This document shows positions 1 to 8,529 of a stretch of 41,509 nt of DNA, in pieces. A program made the position numbers and the translations under genes. The notes under the pieces were generated by a model. That model was given only the letters and a program-made list of their open reading frames with translations. It was not told the origin of the DNA and made no database searches. Every line of letters begins with the position of its first letter. Within the stretch, counting starts at the first letter, position 1. Source of the stretch: Kocuria sp. (lineage in GTDB: Bacteria; Actinomycetota; Actinomycetes; Actinomycetales; Micrococcaceae); assembly GCF_030530945.1 (NCBI RefSeq), contig NZ_JAUMTZ010000002.1, forward strand, positions 80,153 through 121,661, in the 5' to 3' direction.

Positions 1-21
1 CCGTCACGTGTGGTGCTCCGC

Positions 22-684
22 TCAGGCCTTGGTGACCGTGGCGGGCTTGTTGATCTTGCGGGAGTCCAGGACCTGGTCGATGATGCCGTAGTCCTTGGCC
101 TCCGCGGCCGTGAGGATCTTGTCCCGCTCGATGTCGCGGTTGATCTGCTCGGCCGGCTTGTCCGTGTGCAGCGCCATGGTCTCCTCGAGCCACGTGCGCA
201 TGCGCATGATCTCGTTGGCCTGGATCTCGATGTCCGAGGCCTGGCCGCCGCCCTGGCCCTCCATGGCGGGTTGGTGGATCAGCACGCGGGCGTTCGGCAG
301 CGCCAGGCGCTTGCCCGGCGTGCCACCGGCCAGCAGCACGGAGGCGGCGGACGCGGCCTGGCCCAGGCACACGGTCTGGATCTCCGGGCGGATGTACTGC
401 ATGGTGTCGTAGATGGCCGTCATGGCCGTGAACGAGCCGCCCGGGGAGTTGATGTACATGGTGATGTCCCGGTCCGGGTCCTGGGACTCCAGGACCAGCA
501 GCTGGGCCATGATGTCGTCCGCGGAGGTGTCGTCCACCTGGACGCCCAGGAAGATGATGCGGTCCTCGAACAGCTTGGTGTACGGGTTCTGCCGCCGGTA
601 GCCGTACGGGGTGCGCTCCTCGAAGTCGGGGATCACGTAGCGGCTGGTGGGCAGCTGCGAGGCGGTGGAGTGAGGCAGGTTCAT
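22..684 (-). CDS. clpP2: ATP-dependent Clp protease proteolytic subunit 2 (ClpP2)
   Basis: A 220-residue serine peptidase that forms the barrel of the Clp protease together with ClpP1, working with the unfoldases ClpX and ClpC1. The catalytic triad is visible: Ser112 in GQAASAAS, His137 in LIHQP and Asp188 in ERDK. The YINSPGGS handle-turn motif is at residues 78-84. N-terminal context (NPYTKLFEDRIIFLGVQVDD) follows M. tuberculosis ClpP2 almost residue for residue, which is how I separate it from ClpP1. The start is the ATG at 684. It lies 50 bp downstream of clpP1 on the same strand, so the pair is probably one transcript, as in other actinobacteria where the two subunits form a mixed tetradecamer. 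In actinobacteria clpX commonly follows; that position is outside the window. Confidence 0.96.
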   Translation of the reverse strand: MNLPHSTASQLPTSRYVIPDFEERTPYGYRRQNPYTKLFEDRIIFLGVQVDDTSADDIMAQLLVLESQDPDRDITMYINSPGGSFTAMTAIYDTMQYIRPEIQTVCLGQAASAASVLLAGGTPGKRLALPNARVLIHQPAMEGQGGGQASDIEIQANEIMRMRTWLEETMALHTDKPAEQINRDIERDKILTAAEAKDYGIIDQVLDSRKINKPATVTKA

Positions 685-734
685 TGGTCCGTCCTGAGAA
701 GTCTGGGGATGGTTCGTGGCGGGGTGGGTGAGGA

Positions 735-1388
735 CTACTGCGCGTCCTTCATGGTCCCGCCGCCGCCGGTGACGCTGCCGGCGGACTGGGCGATGTGGTC
801 GAAGAAGCCGTACTCCAGGGCCCGCTGGGCGTCGAACCAGTTGTCGCGGTCGTTGTCGCGCAGGATGGTCTCGAGGTCCTGGCCGGTCTGCTCCGCGGTG
901 AGCTCCGCGAGGCGCTGCTTCATGGACAGGATCAGCTCCGCCTGCACGCGGATGTCGGAGGCGGTGCCGCCCATCCCGCCGGAGGGCTGGTGCATGAGGA
1001 TCCGGGCGTTGGGCGTGGCGTAGCGCTTGCCCTTGGTGCCGGAGGACAGCAGGAACTGGCCCATGGACGCGGCCAGGCCGGTGGCCACCGTCACCACGTC
1101 GTTGGGGATCAGCTGCATGGTGTCGTAGATGGCCATGCCTGCCGTGACGGAGCCGCCCGGGGAGTTGATGTAGAGGTAGATGTCCGCCTCCGGGTCCTCC
1201 GCGGAGAGCAGCAGCATCTGGGAGCAGATGAGGTTGGCGTTGGTGTCACGCACCTCGGAGCCCAGCCAGATGATGCGCTCCTTGAGCAGGCGGTTGTAGA
1301 CGTAGTCGTCCTGACCACCCGGGGCGGTGTCCTCCATGCGCGGAGTGGCCGGTGCGGCACCGTACGGCTGACGGGGAGTGGAGGTCAT
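735..1388 (-). CDS. clpP1: ATP-dependent Clp protease proteolytic subunit 1 (ClpP1)
   Basis: A 217-residue ClpP paralogue, partner of the neighbouring ClpP2. The triad is Ser108 (GLAASMG), His133 (LMHQP) and Asp182 (NDRDNW); the YINSPGGS motif is at 73-80. I start it at the ATG at 1388 because a GAAAGAGG ribosome-binding site lies just upstream. The frame stays open to 1493, but that extension has no family similarity and runs through the promoter region. The first 25 residues are Pro/Ala-rich and probably a processed propeptide; ClpP1 of mycobacteria is also N-terminally processed (family knowledge). A candidate ClgR box lies 41-54 bp upstream of the start. Length and residues are normal for an active peptidase. 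Confidence 0.96.
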   Translation of the reverse strand: MTSTPRQPYGAAPATPRMEDTAPGGQDDYVYNRLLKERIIWLGSEVRDTNANLICSQMLLLSAEDPEADIYLYINSPGGSVTAGMAIYDTMQLIPNDVVTVATGLAASMGQFLLSSGTKGKRYATPNARILMHQPSGGMGGTASDIRVQAELILSMKQRLAELTAEQTGQDLETILRDNDRDNWFDAQRALEYGFFDHIAQSAGSVTGGGGTMKDAQ

Positions 1389-1428
1389 GAATGCCTCTTT
1401 CGTGTGGAAGGGTCGCGGCGGCGCGGGC

Positions 1429-1442
1429 CGCGACCGGCGAAC
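1429..1442 (-). promoter_or_regulatory. Candidate ClgR box upstream of clpP1P2
   Basis: On the minus strand this reads GTTCGCCGGTCGCG, which fits the actinobacterial ClgR operator core (GTTCGC, five bases, GCG). ClgR is the known activator of clpP1P2 in Streptomyces and Corynebacterium. A -10-like TACGCT lies at 1463-1458, upstream of the box, which would place the box in the leader. That geometry is odd for an activator, so either the true promoter is elsewhere or the match is chance in GC-rich DNA. Confidence 0.4.
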
Positions 1443-1573
1443 ATTTCCTGACTCGCAAGCGTAGTGCGCCGCCCCGTCCGGGCGCCCCCGCACGGGGCCG
1501 CTGTTCGCTGGCGGCGCATGGCCGCACGCGCGCGGCGTGTCTGCTCACCGCGCGGGTGCGCGGCGGCGTGCTG

Positions 1574-2917
1574 CTACTTGCCCTCGGATGCCTCGGCGTC
1601 CTCGGACTGGGCGTCGTCGTCGGAGGTGCCCACGAAGGAGGACAGGTCCACGGTCTGGCCGTTGGTGTCCTTCACGGTGGCCTGCTCCAGGACCTTGGCC
1701 AGCGCCTTGCGGCGGCGGACCTCGCCCACCATCATGCCCGCCTGGCCGGAGCCGTCGAGCATCTGCGCGAACTGGTTGGGGTCCATGCCGTACTGCTGGG
1801 ACATGGAGATGATGTAGTCGATCAGCTCGGACTGCTCCACGCCGACCTCTTCGGCCTCGGCCACGGCGTCCAGGATGACCTCGTTGCGGAACGCGGTCTC
1901 GGCGTTCTTGCGGACCTCGGCGCGGTGCTCCTCGGTGTCGTGGCCGGGCTCGGCGGAGGCCTGGGCCTGCTCGGAGTCGAAGTGCTGGGCGATCTGGTCC
2001 GCGATGACCTGCTCGGGCACGGGGATCTCGACGAGCTCCACGAGCTTGTCCAGGACCTTGTCGCGGGCCTCGATGCCCTGCTCCACCACGGCGGACTCGG
2101 CGGCCTGCTTCTTCAGGTCCTCCTTGAGCTCGGCGATGGTGTCGAACTCGGAGGCCAGCTGGGCGAACTCGTCGTCGGCCTCGGGCAGCTCGCGCTCCTT
2201 GACGGCCGTGACCTTGACCTTCACGGTCGCGGCGGCACCGGAGTGCTCGCCGCCGGCCAGGGTGGTCTCGAACGTGGCGTCCTCGCCGGCGGAGAGGCCG
2301 GTCACGGCCTCGTCGATGCCCTCGAGCATGGTCCCGGAGCCCACCTCGTAGGAGAGGTCGTTGGCGGCGTCGACCTCATCGCCGTCCACCAGGGCCTGCA
2401 GGTCCAGGGTCACGTGATCACCCTCGGCCGCGGGGCGGTCCACGGTCTTGAGCGTGCCGAAGCGGGCGCGCAGCTCGTCCAGGGCCTTCTGCTCGTCCTC
2501 GGCGGTGGCCTCGCGGGCCTCCACCTCGATCTCGAGACCGGTGTAGTCCGGCAGCTCGATCTCGGGACGCACGGCCACGGAGATCTCCACCTTGGTGTCG
2601 GCCTCGCGCTGGTTCTCCTCCGGCTTGGCGAGGACCTCCACCTGCGGCTGGGACAGCGGGGACAGCTCGTGCTCCGCCAGCGCCTGCTGGTAGAAGTCGT
2701 TGAGGCCCTCGTTCAGCGCGTTCTCGATCACGAAGTCGAAGCCCACGCGCTGGTCGATCAGCTTGGTGGGCACCTTGCCCTTGCGGAAGCCGGGGATCTG
2801 GATCTGGTTGGCCAGCTCCTGGTACGTGCGCTGCACGAACGGCTTCAGGTCCGCGTAGGCGATGTCCATGGTGACCTTCGCCTCGGTGGGGTTGAGTTTC
2901 TCGACGGCGCTCTTCAC
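1574..2917 (-). CDS. tig: Trigger factor, ribosome-associated chaperone and prolyl isomerase
   Basis: A 447-residue trigger factor that binds at the ribosome exit tunnel and shields nascent chains. The N-terminal ribosome-binding domain carries the signature GFRKGK at residues 43-48. A central FKBP-type PPIase domain follows at about 150-240, then the long helical substrate-cradling domain. The C-terminal tail is acidic (DDDAQSEDAEASEGK), as is usual in the family. I use the GTG at 2917, with AGGAG ten bases upstream; the frame is open to 3010 but that part is not conserved. The gene precedes clpP1P2 on the same strand with a 185-bp gap that holds a putative clp promoter. The tig-clpP1-clpP2 order is widely conserved in bacteria. 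Confidence 0.96.
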   Translation of the reverse strand: MKSAVEKLNPTEAKVTMDIAYADLKPFVQRTYQELANQIQIPGFRKGKVPTKLIDQRVGFDFVIENALNEGLNDFYQQALAEHELSPLSQPQVEVLAKPEENQREADTKVEISVAVRPEIELPDYTGLEIEVEAREATAEDEQKALDELRARFGTLKTVDRPAAEGDHVTLDLQALVDGDEVDAANDLSYEVGSGTMLEGIDEAVTGLSAGEDATFETTLAGGEHSGAAATVKVKVTAVKERELPEADDEFAQLASEFDTIAELKEDLKKQAAESAVVEQGIEARDKVLDKLVELVEIPVPEQVIADQIAQHFDSEQAQASAEPGHDTEEHRAEVRKNAETAFRNEVILDAVAEAEEVGVEQSELIDYIISMSQQYGMDPNQFAQMLDGSGQAGMMVGEVRRRKALAKVLEQATVKDTNGQTVDLSSFVGTSDDDAQSEDAEASEGK

Positions 2918-3019
2918 TTCCGCTGTACTCCTGGGTCGATGGGTGCTTGCCGCAACGGACCGGGGTCGGTCCGGTGGGTCCTCGAGCGCGGCGGCGCGGT
3001 GCGCCGCCACGCTCAGACG

Positions 3020-3092
3020 TCGGGGTGACAGGACTCGAACCTGCGATCTCCTGCTCCCAAAGCAGGCGCGCTAGCCACTGCGCTACACCCCG
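3020..3092 (-). tRNA. tRNA-Pro (anticodon UGG)
   Basis: Read on the minus strand, a full cloverleaf forms: a seven-pair acceptor stem CGGGGTG/CACCCCG, a D arm GCGC/GCGC, an anticodon stem CCTGC/GCAGG around the loop TTTGGGA (anticodon TGG), a five-base variable loop, and a T arm with loop TTCGAGT. The discriminator is A and CCA is not encoded. The opening C1-G72 pair and CGGGGTG start are typical of bacterial tRNA-Pro. It lies about 100 bp upstream of tig. Confidence 0.95.
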
Positions 3093-3278
3093 TGCTCGCG
3101 TGCTCGTCACCGCACGCCGCACCGCTCCGCCGGGGCGGAGCAGGGCAGTCGGAACGCCCGCGGGCGAGCCGATGACACACCACTCTATCGCGTTGCACGC
3201 CCGCGCCCGGAAAAGCGGCGCTGCCACGCCGGTGGGTGGCACCCGGTGCGGGGCTCGTGTACTGTCTTCCCCGTCCCC

Positions 3279-3349
3279 GGGGGCGTAGCTCAATGGTAGA
3301 GCCCCAGTCTTCCAAACTGGCTACGCGGGTTCGATTCCCGTCGCCCCCT
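3279..3349 (+). tRNA. tRNA-Gly (anticodon UCC)
   Basis: The acceptor stem is GGGGGCG/CGCCCCC. The D arm is followed by an anticodon stem CCAGT/ACTGG with loop CTTCCAA (anticodon TCC) and a T loop TTCGATT. The discriminator is T and CCA is not encoded. A TACTGT -10-like hexamer at 3260-3265 lies about 14 bp upstream. It is transcribed away from tRNA-Pro and followed by a strong hairpin. Confidence 0.95.
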
Positions 3350-3357
3350 CAGGTCGC

Positions 3358-3393
3358 CACGAGCCCCGTCGCAGCACTGCGGCGGGGCTCGTG
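3358..3393 (+). terminator. Hairpin terminator after tRNA-Gly
   Basis: An 11-bp inverted repeat CACGAGCCCCG/CGGGGCTCGTG with a short loop, nine bases after the tRNA. There is no U tract, as for many actinobacterial terminators. The following 3394-3516 holds nothing I recognise. Confidence 0.7.
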
Positions 3394-3516
3394 CGTTCCC
3401 CCGACCGCACCGCGCCGCTGCGACCCCGGACGACGCCGCCCGCTCACCCCGCCCGGCGCGTCACACCCGGCGCCCCGCGCCCCGCACGTCAGGCCCGGCA
3501 CCTCACCCCCAGTGGC

Positions 3517-4437
3517 TCACGCCTGGCAGACGGGGCACCAGTACAGGCCGCGCCCGTTGAGGTCCTTCTTCAGGACGGTTGCCCCGCAGCGCAGGCACGG
3601 CTGCCCGTGGCGGTGGTATACGTAGTTCGCGTGCTCGGGCCACGCCTCGGCCTCGGGGACGCCCGGGCGGTCCTCGGGATCCGTGGTGATGATCCGGCCC
3701 ACACGCACGCCCACTGCCATGAGCGCCACGTTCTCCTCCCACAGCCCCAGCAGCTGTTCCCGACCCAGGGCGCGTCCGGGCGTCATGGGGTCCACCCCGC
3801 GGCGGAACAGGGACTCGGCGCGGAAGATGTTCCCGATCCCGGCCACCACGTTCTGCTCCATGAGCAGCACGCCGACGGGGCGCCCGGACCGGCTGGCCGC
3901 CGCCACGAACGGTTCCGGGTCCGCGTGCGGGTCCAGCGGGTCGGGGCCCAGCTTGGCCTCGGCGGCCCGTGCCTCCTCGGGGGTCTCGGCGGCGCACAGC
4001 GTGGGCCCGCGCAGATCGGCCCAGCCGTGCTCGCCCGCGAGCCGGACCCGCACGGCGCCCACCGGTGCCTCGGGGACGACCCGTCCGGCGTCGTCGTGGT
4101 GCACCTCCGCGGCCGCGGAGCCCGTCTCACGCTCCCCGGCCCGGCGCGGGGCCCCGATGGACGACGCCGCCGCGAACGCCTCGTCCCCGGCGAAGGTCCA
4201 TGCGCCGTAGATGCCCAGGTGCGAGCGCAGCACCATGACATCCGCCGGGTCCGCCGGGGAGGTGAGCTCCAGGTACAGCTGCTTGCCGTGGGCGCGCGAT
4301 CCCGTGAGGACGCGCCCGTCCAGCACCTCGGCACCGGCTGCGAAGCGCCCCTGGGGACTGCTCACCCGAAGCTGCTGACCCTGGAACAGCTCTCCCAGCC
4401 GGCGCGCGAGGCGGTGGACGGAGTGGCCCTCGGGCAC
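3517..4437 (-). CDS. nei1: Endonuclease VIII-type DNA glycosylase (Fpg/Nei family)
   Basis: A 306-residue bifunctional base-excision repair enzyme that removes oxidised bases and cuts the abasic strand. The mature N terminus is Pro-Glu (MPEGHSVHRLARRL), with Pro2 as nucleophile and Glu3 as acid. The conserved Lys is seen in SRAHGKQL. The C-terminal zinc finger is complete: Cys281, Cys284, Cys301 and Cys304. The HSVHRLA and VSSPQGRFA segments match mycobacterial Nei1 better than Fpg/MutM, and synteny (next to rpiB, near tig and pepN) also favours Nei1. The start is the GTG at 4437, ten bases after the end of rpiB, so the two are likely cotranscribed. Substrate range cannot be read from sequence. 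Confidence 0.93.
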   Translation of the reverse strand: MPEGHSVHRLARRLGELFQGQQLRVSSPQGRFAAGAEVLDGRVLTGSRAHGKQLYLELTSPADPADVMVLRSHLGIYGAWTFAGDEAFAAASSIGAPRRAGERETGSAAAEVHHDDAGRVVPEAPVGAVRVRLAGEHGWADLRGPTLCAAETPEEARAAEAKLGPDPLDPHADPEPFVAAASRSGRPVGVLLMEQNVVAGIGNIFRAESLFRRGVDPMTPGRALGREQLLGLWEENVALMAVGVRVGRIITTDPEDRPGVPEAEAWPEHANYVYHRHGQPCLRCGATVLKKDLNGRGLYWCPVCQA

Positions 4438-4447
4438 CGCGGGGCCC

Positions 4448-4960
4448 TCAGTTCCCGGTGAAGGGGCGGACGGTGACCGCGGAGAGCTTGCCGGCGATGT
4501 CCCCGGTGCGCTCGTACTCGGACAGCTGGGCGATCCGGCGCACGTGGCGCTCGTCGTCGGAGAACGGCTCGGCGAGGAACGCCAGGGCGAGCTCCAGGGC
4601 CTCCTCGAACTCGTGCTGGCGCCCGCCGAGCGCCATGACCTGGGCGTCGTTGTGCTCGCGGGCCAGCTTGGCCGTGTCCGTGTTCCACACCAGCGCGGCG
4701 CGGATGCCCTGCACCGCGTTCGCCGCCATCTGCTCGCCGTTGCCCGACCCGCCCAGCACGATGCCCAGGGAGTCCAGGCCGTTCTGGCGGTCCTCGCGCA
4801 CTCCCAGGGCGGCGCTGATGCAGAACGCGGGGTAGTCGTCCGCGGGGTCGTACGCCACCGGTCCGTGGTCGATCAGCTCGTAGCCGTGCTCGGTGAGCCG
4901 CTGCATGAGGTGGTGGGACATCTCGAGGCCCGCGTGGTCGGTGGCGATGTGGACGCGCAT
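4448..4960 (-). CDS. rpiB: Ribose-5-phosphate isomerase B
   Basis: A 170-residue RpiB/LacAB-family isomerase that interconverts ribose 5-phosphate and ribulose 5-phosphate in the pentose phosphate pathway. The phosphate/active-site loop GGSGNGEQ is at 70-77, with Glu76 as the likely catalytic base. This is the mycobacterial subtype, which uses Glu where E. coli RpiB uses Cys. His103 in REHND is the probable ring-opening residue, and DHAG at 8-11 lines the active site. I use the ATG at 4960, with AGGAG ten bases upstream; the upstream in-frame extension is unconserved. It is the first gene of a probable rpiB-nei1 transcript and diverges from pepN. Confidence 0.95.
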   Translation of the reverse strand: MRVHIATDHAGLEMSHHLMQRLTEHGYELIDHGPVAYDPADDYPAFCISAALGVREDRQNGLDSLGIVLGGSGNGEQMAANAVQGIRAALVWNTDTAKLAREHNDAQVMALGGRQHEFEEALELALAFLAEPFSDDERHVRRIAQLSEYERTGDIAGKLSAVTVRPFTGN

Positions 4961-5204
4961 GGGTTCGCAGCTCCTGGGTGGGTCGCGGCGCGCCTGCGCG
5001 GGCCGCGCGGTGGGTGGGTCCCCACCACTGTAGCGCCGCGCCCCGGGGCCGCTCCCGGTCCCGGGGGCGTCGCCGCAGGCCGGGTGGCGGGGCGTGACCG
5101 GCCGCCCGGGCACCGCTCACCCGGAGCAGGGCTTGCGACGACTGCCATAATGGCTGGATGCGCCGCGTGCGCATCGAAGAGTCGTCGAGGAGAGGAACGC
5201 CGTC

Positions 5205-7793
5205 GTGCCCGGAACCAACCTGACCCGAGCGGAGGCCGCGGAGCGCGCGCGGGACATCTCGGTGGAGTCCTACCGCGTGGCACTGGACCTGACCGGCGGA
5301 CCCGAGACCTTCACGGCGCACACCACGGTGGTCTTCACCGCGCGGACCGGGGCGGACTCGTTCATCGACGCGATCACCGCCTCCGTGGAGTCCGTGACCC
5401 TCAACGGCACCTCCCTGGACCCCGCGGAGGTCAGCGACGGCGAGCGCATCCTGCTGCCGGAGCTCGCGGAGCACAACGAGCTGGTGGTCGAGTCCACCAT
5501 GCACTACATGAACACCGGCGAGGGCCTGCACCGCTTCGTGGACCCCGCGGACGGACAGGTGTACCTGTACTCGCAGTTCGAGGTGGCGGACACCCGGCGC
5601 ATGTTCCCGGTGTTCGAGCAGCCGGACCTGAAGGCCACATTCCATTTCTCCGTCACGGCCCCCGCCGGGTGGGAGGTGGTCTCCAACCAGCCCAGCCCCG
5701 CTCCGGTGCCCGTGCGCGAGGGCGTGGCCCGCTGGGACTTCTCCCCCACCCCGGTGGTCTCCTGCTACATCACCGCGCTGATCGCCGGTCCGTACCTGAA
5801 GACCACGGACAGCGTGGTCTCCTCCGACGGGCGCACCGTGGAGCTGGGGCTGTTCGCCCGCCGCTCGCTGTTCGAGTACATGGACGCCTCGGAGATGTTC
5901 GAGATCACCAAGCAGGGCTTCGCGTTCTACGAGTCCCAGTTCGGTGTGCCGTACCCGTTCGAGAAGTACGACCAGCTCTTCGTGCCGCAGTTCAACGCCG
6001 GTGCCATGGAGAACGCGGGCGCCGTGACGTTCGTGGAGTCCTACATCTTCCGGTCCAAGCCCGCGCAGGCCCTGGTGGAGCGCCGGGCCATCACAGTGCT
6101 CCACGAGCTCGCGCACATGTGGTTCGGGGACCTGGTGACCATGCGCTGGTGGAACGACCTGTGGCTCAACGAGTCCTTCGCGGAGTACATGTCCACGCTG
6201 GCGTGCGCGCAGAGCACGAAGTACACGAACGCCTGGACCACGTTCGCCGCCGGGGAGAAGTCCTGGGGCTACGCCCAGGACCAGCTGCCCACCACGCACC
6301 CCATCAAGGCCGAGATCCCGGACCTCGAGGCCGTTCTGGTGAACTTCGACGGCATCACCTACGCCAAGGGTGCCTCCGTGCTCAAGCAGCTTGTGGCGTG
6401 GGTGGGCCAGGAGCAGTTCATGGCCGGGCTGAACCGGTACTTCGGCAAGCACGCCTGGTCCAACACCGAGCTGCCGGACCTGATGGGCGAGCTGGAGGCC
6501 GCGAGCGGTCGCGACCTCGCCGACTGGTCCGCGCGCTGGCTCGAGACCGCCGGGGTCAACACCCTGGTGCCCCGCGTGAGCGCGGACGACGACGGCGTGA
6601 TCACGTCCTTCGCGATCGAGCAGCTGCCCCAGGAGGGCTACCCCACCCTGCGCCCGCACCGGGTGGCCGTGGGCTTCTACGACCACAGCGAGGCCACGGG
6701 CCGGCTCACGCGCACCTTCCAGGTGGAGCTGGACGTGGACGGCGAGCTCACCGAGGTGCCCCAGCTGGTGGGCCGGGAGCGCCCGGACCTGGTGCTGGTC
6801 AACGACGACGACCTCGCCTACGCCAAGATCCGCCTGGACGAGTGCTCCCTGGACACCGCCATGACCCACCTGGGCGACTTCGACGACTCCCTCCCCCGCT
6901 CCCTCGTGTGGGCCGCCGCGTGGGACTCGGTGCACGACGGCGTGAGTCCCGCGAGCGACTACGTCCGCCTGGTGCTCACCAACGTGGGCCACGAGACGGA
7001 CTCCACCACCGTGCAGGTGCAGCTGCGCCAGCTGGACGTGGCTCTGGACCGCTACCTGGCCCCGGAGCACGCCGACCGGCTCCGCGCCGAGGCCGCGGAC
7101 GCGCTGTGGGACCTCACGGCCGCCGCCGAGCCCGGCTCGGACCACCAGTGGCAGTTCTTCCGGGCGTTCCTGCGGCGCGCGTGCACGCCGGCCCAGCTGG
7201 ACCGGGTGGCGGGCTTCGCCGCGGGCGAGGGCGTCCCCGAGGGCGTGGAGATGGACACGGACACCCGCTGGTCCGTGCTCACCGCGCTCGTGGCCGCCGG
7301 CCGCCGGGGCCCCGAGGACGTCGAGGCCGCCCTGCGCGAGGACAACACCGAGACCGGTGCCATCGCCGCCGCGACCGCGCGCGCCGCGGTCCCCACATCC
7401 GAGGCCAAGGCCGAGACCTGGCGTGTGGTGGTGGAGCAGGGTGCGCTGCCCAACTCCCAGCAGCAGGCGGCGATCGCCGGGTTCTTCCGCGTCCACGACG
7501 ACGCCCTGGTGGCCCCCTACGCCTCCCGGTACTTCGCGGAGGTCACCGGGGTGTGGCGCGAGCGCACGCACGAGCTCGCCCAGCAGGTGGCGGTGGGCCT
7601 GTTCCCCCGTCACGCCACCCAGGACACGGTGGACGCCGCCCAGCGCTTCCTGGACCAGCTGGACCCGGAGCTCAGCGGGCTGCGCCGGATCGTGCTGGAG
7701 CGCCAGGACGCCGCACGCCGGGCCGTCCGAGCCCAGCAGGTCGACGCCGCCGCCCTGCACCCGTCCGACGACGCCCCGGGGGCCGGCCGGTGA
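5205..7793 (+). CDS. pepN: Aminopeptidase N (M1 family zinc metalloprotease)
   Basis: An 862-residue cytosolic aminopeptidase, of actinobacterial PepN length (about 860). The exopeptidase motif GAMEN is at 266-270. The zinc site is HELAH at 300-304 with the third ligand Glu323 in NESFAEY, an exact HExxH-x18-E spacing. The long helical C-terminal ERAP1-like domain fills residues 520-850. There is no signal peptide. The start is the GTG at 5205, preceded by GAGGAGAGGAA. A CATAAT hexamer at 5146-5151 is the best -10 candidate. The stop overlaps the next start as GTGA, so glbO is translationally coupled to it. In M. tuberculosis pepN (Rv2467) is also close to nei, rpiB and glbO. Confidence 0.95.
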   Translation: MPGTNLTRAEAAERARDISVESYRVALDLTGGPETFTAHTTVVFTARTGADSFIDAITASVESVTLNGTSLDPAEVSDGERILLPELAEHNELVVESTMHYMNTGEGLHRFVDPADGQVYLYSQFEVADTRRMFPVFEQPDLKATFHFSVTAPAGWEVVSNQPSPAPVPVREGVARWDFSPTPVVSCYITALIAGPYLKTTDSVVSSDGRTVELGLFARRSLFEYMDASEMFEITKQGFAFYESQFGVPYPFEKYDQLFVPQFNAGAMENAGAVTFVESYIFRSKPAQALVERRAITVLHELAHMWFGDLVTMRWWNDLWLNESFAEYMSTLACAQSTKYTNAWTTFAAGEKSWGYAQDQLPTTHPIKAEIPDLEAVLVNFDGITYAKGASVLKQLVAWVGQEQFMAGLNRYFGKHAWSNTELPDLMGELEAASGRDLADWSARWLETAGVNTLVPRVSADDDGVITSFAIEQLPQEGYPTLRPHRVAVGFYDHSEATGRLTRTFQVELDVDGELTEVPQLVGRERPDLVLVNDDDLAYAKIRLDECSLDTAMTHLGDFDDSLPRSLVWAAAWDSVHDGVSPASDYVRLVLTNVGHETDSTTVQVQLRQLDVALDRYLAPEHADRLRAEAADALWDLTAAAEPGSDHQWQFFRAFLRRACTPAQLDRVAGFAAGEGVPEGVEMDTDTRWSVLTALVAAGRRGPEDVEAALREDNTETGAIAAATARAAVPTSEAKAETWRVVVEQGALPNSQQQAAIAGFFRVHDDALVAPYASRYFAEVTGVWRERTHELAQQVAVGLFPRHATQDTVDAAQRFLDQLDPELSGLRRIVLERQDAARRAVRAQQVDAAALHPSDDAPGAGR

Positions 7794-8422
7794 ACGACGC
7801 TGCCGCGACCGCTCCCGGGGACGCCACCGGTTCCGCACGGCCCGCCGGCAGCGGGGGTCGGGAGCCCGGACCCACCGCGGGTCCGGGCGAGACCGCCTCG
7901 CCCGGGCGGCTCTCCCCCGAGGCCGCCCCGCCCGCCGGGCGGCGGACGTTCACCCTCGGTGCCGTGCGCTCGCGCTCCGCGGGCCCGTCCGTGACCCAGC
8001 CGCCGCAGCAGGTGGGTGACGCGCGGGAGGCGGTGGAGGCGTCGTCGTCGGACTCGTTCTACGCGCAGGTGGGCGGGCACGAGACGTTCGCCAAGCTCAC
8101 GAGCGAGTTCTACGCGCGGGTGGCCGAGGACCCGGACTTCAAGGCGCTGTACCCCGAGGAGGACCTGGGCCCGGCCGAGGAGCGGCTGCGGATGTTCCTG
8201 GAGCAGTACTGGGGCGGACCCACCACCTACTCGCAGCGCCGTGGCCACCCCCGGCTGCGCATGCGCCACGCCCCGTTCCCGGTGGACTCCTGGGCGCGCG
8301 AGACCTGGTTGCGGCACATGCGCGCGGCCATGGACACCCTGGAGCTGTCCCCGCTGCACGACGGCATCATGTGGGACTACTTCGACCGCGCCGCCCACGC
8401 CATGGTGAACCGCCCGGGCTGA
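7790..8422 (+). CDS. glbO: Group II truncated haemoglobin (GlbO/trHbO) with a long disordered N-terminal extension
   Basis: A 210-residue protein whose last 125 residues are a group-II 2-on-2 globin very close to mycobacterial GlbO. Landmark residues are Tyr108 (B10), Tyr121 (CD1), proximal His160 in RLRMRH and Trp173 (G8). The family binds O2 or ligands such as NO, and may have peroxidase or redox roles. The first 85 or so residues are Pro/Ala/Gly/Ser-rich and unlike anything I know. They follow from taking the GTG at 7790, which overlaps the pepN stop (GTGA). If translation begins later (for example the GTG for residue 68 or 75), the protein would be near the family's usual length. Codon use in the extension is still GC3-rich, so I keep the coupled start but am unsure. 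Confidence 0.9.
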   Translation: MNDAAATAPGDATGSARPAGSGGREPGPTAGPGETASPGRLSPEAAPPAGRRTFTLGAVRSRSAGPSVTQPPQQVGDAREAVEASSSDSFYAQVGGHETFAKLTSEFYARVAEDPDFKALYPEEDLGPAEERLRMFLEQYWGGPTTYSQRRGHPRLRMRHAPFPVDSWARETWLRHMRAAMDTLELSPLHDGIMWDYFDRAAHAMVNRPG

Positions 8423-8454
8423 GACCCGGCGGCAGCCCCGACCGGGCGCACGCG

Positions 8455-8509
8455 CGGCAGCGGCCCGGGACCCCTCGATCGTGTCCGAGGGGGTCCCGGG
8501 CCGCTGCCG
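8455..8509. terminator. Long bidirectional hairpin between convergent genes
   Basis: Arms CGGCAGCGGCCCGGGACC... and its complement pair over 23-24 bp with one bulged base and an 8-nt loop (8478-8485). It sits between the glbO stop (plus) and the stop of the minus-strand gene ending at 8530, so it can serve both. There is no U tract. Confidence 0.8.
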
Positions 8510-8529
8510 TGGGGCGGTGGCGAATGCTC

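Noticed and set aside
3517..4437. Assignment as Fpg/MutM
   Set aside because: The N-terminal HSVHRLARRL and SSPQGRFA pattern and the rpiB neighbour fit Nei1 better; the sequence differs from the MPELPEVE start of Fpg.
4362..7838. A 1158-codon minus-strand frame opposite pepN
   Set aside because: The His/Gly/Val-rich composition and absence of domains mark it as antisense shadow of pepN.
4544..8422. A 3.9-kb plus-strand open frame covering rpiB antisense, most of pepN out of frame, and the globin
   Set aside because: Only its last 210 codons are a gene (glbO). The rest is Arg/Gly/Pro-rich translation of other genes in the wrong frame, as expected at this GC content.
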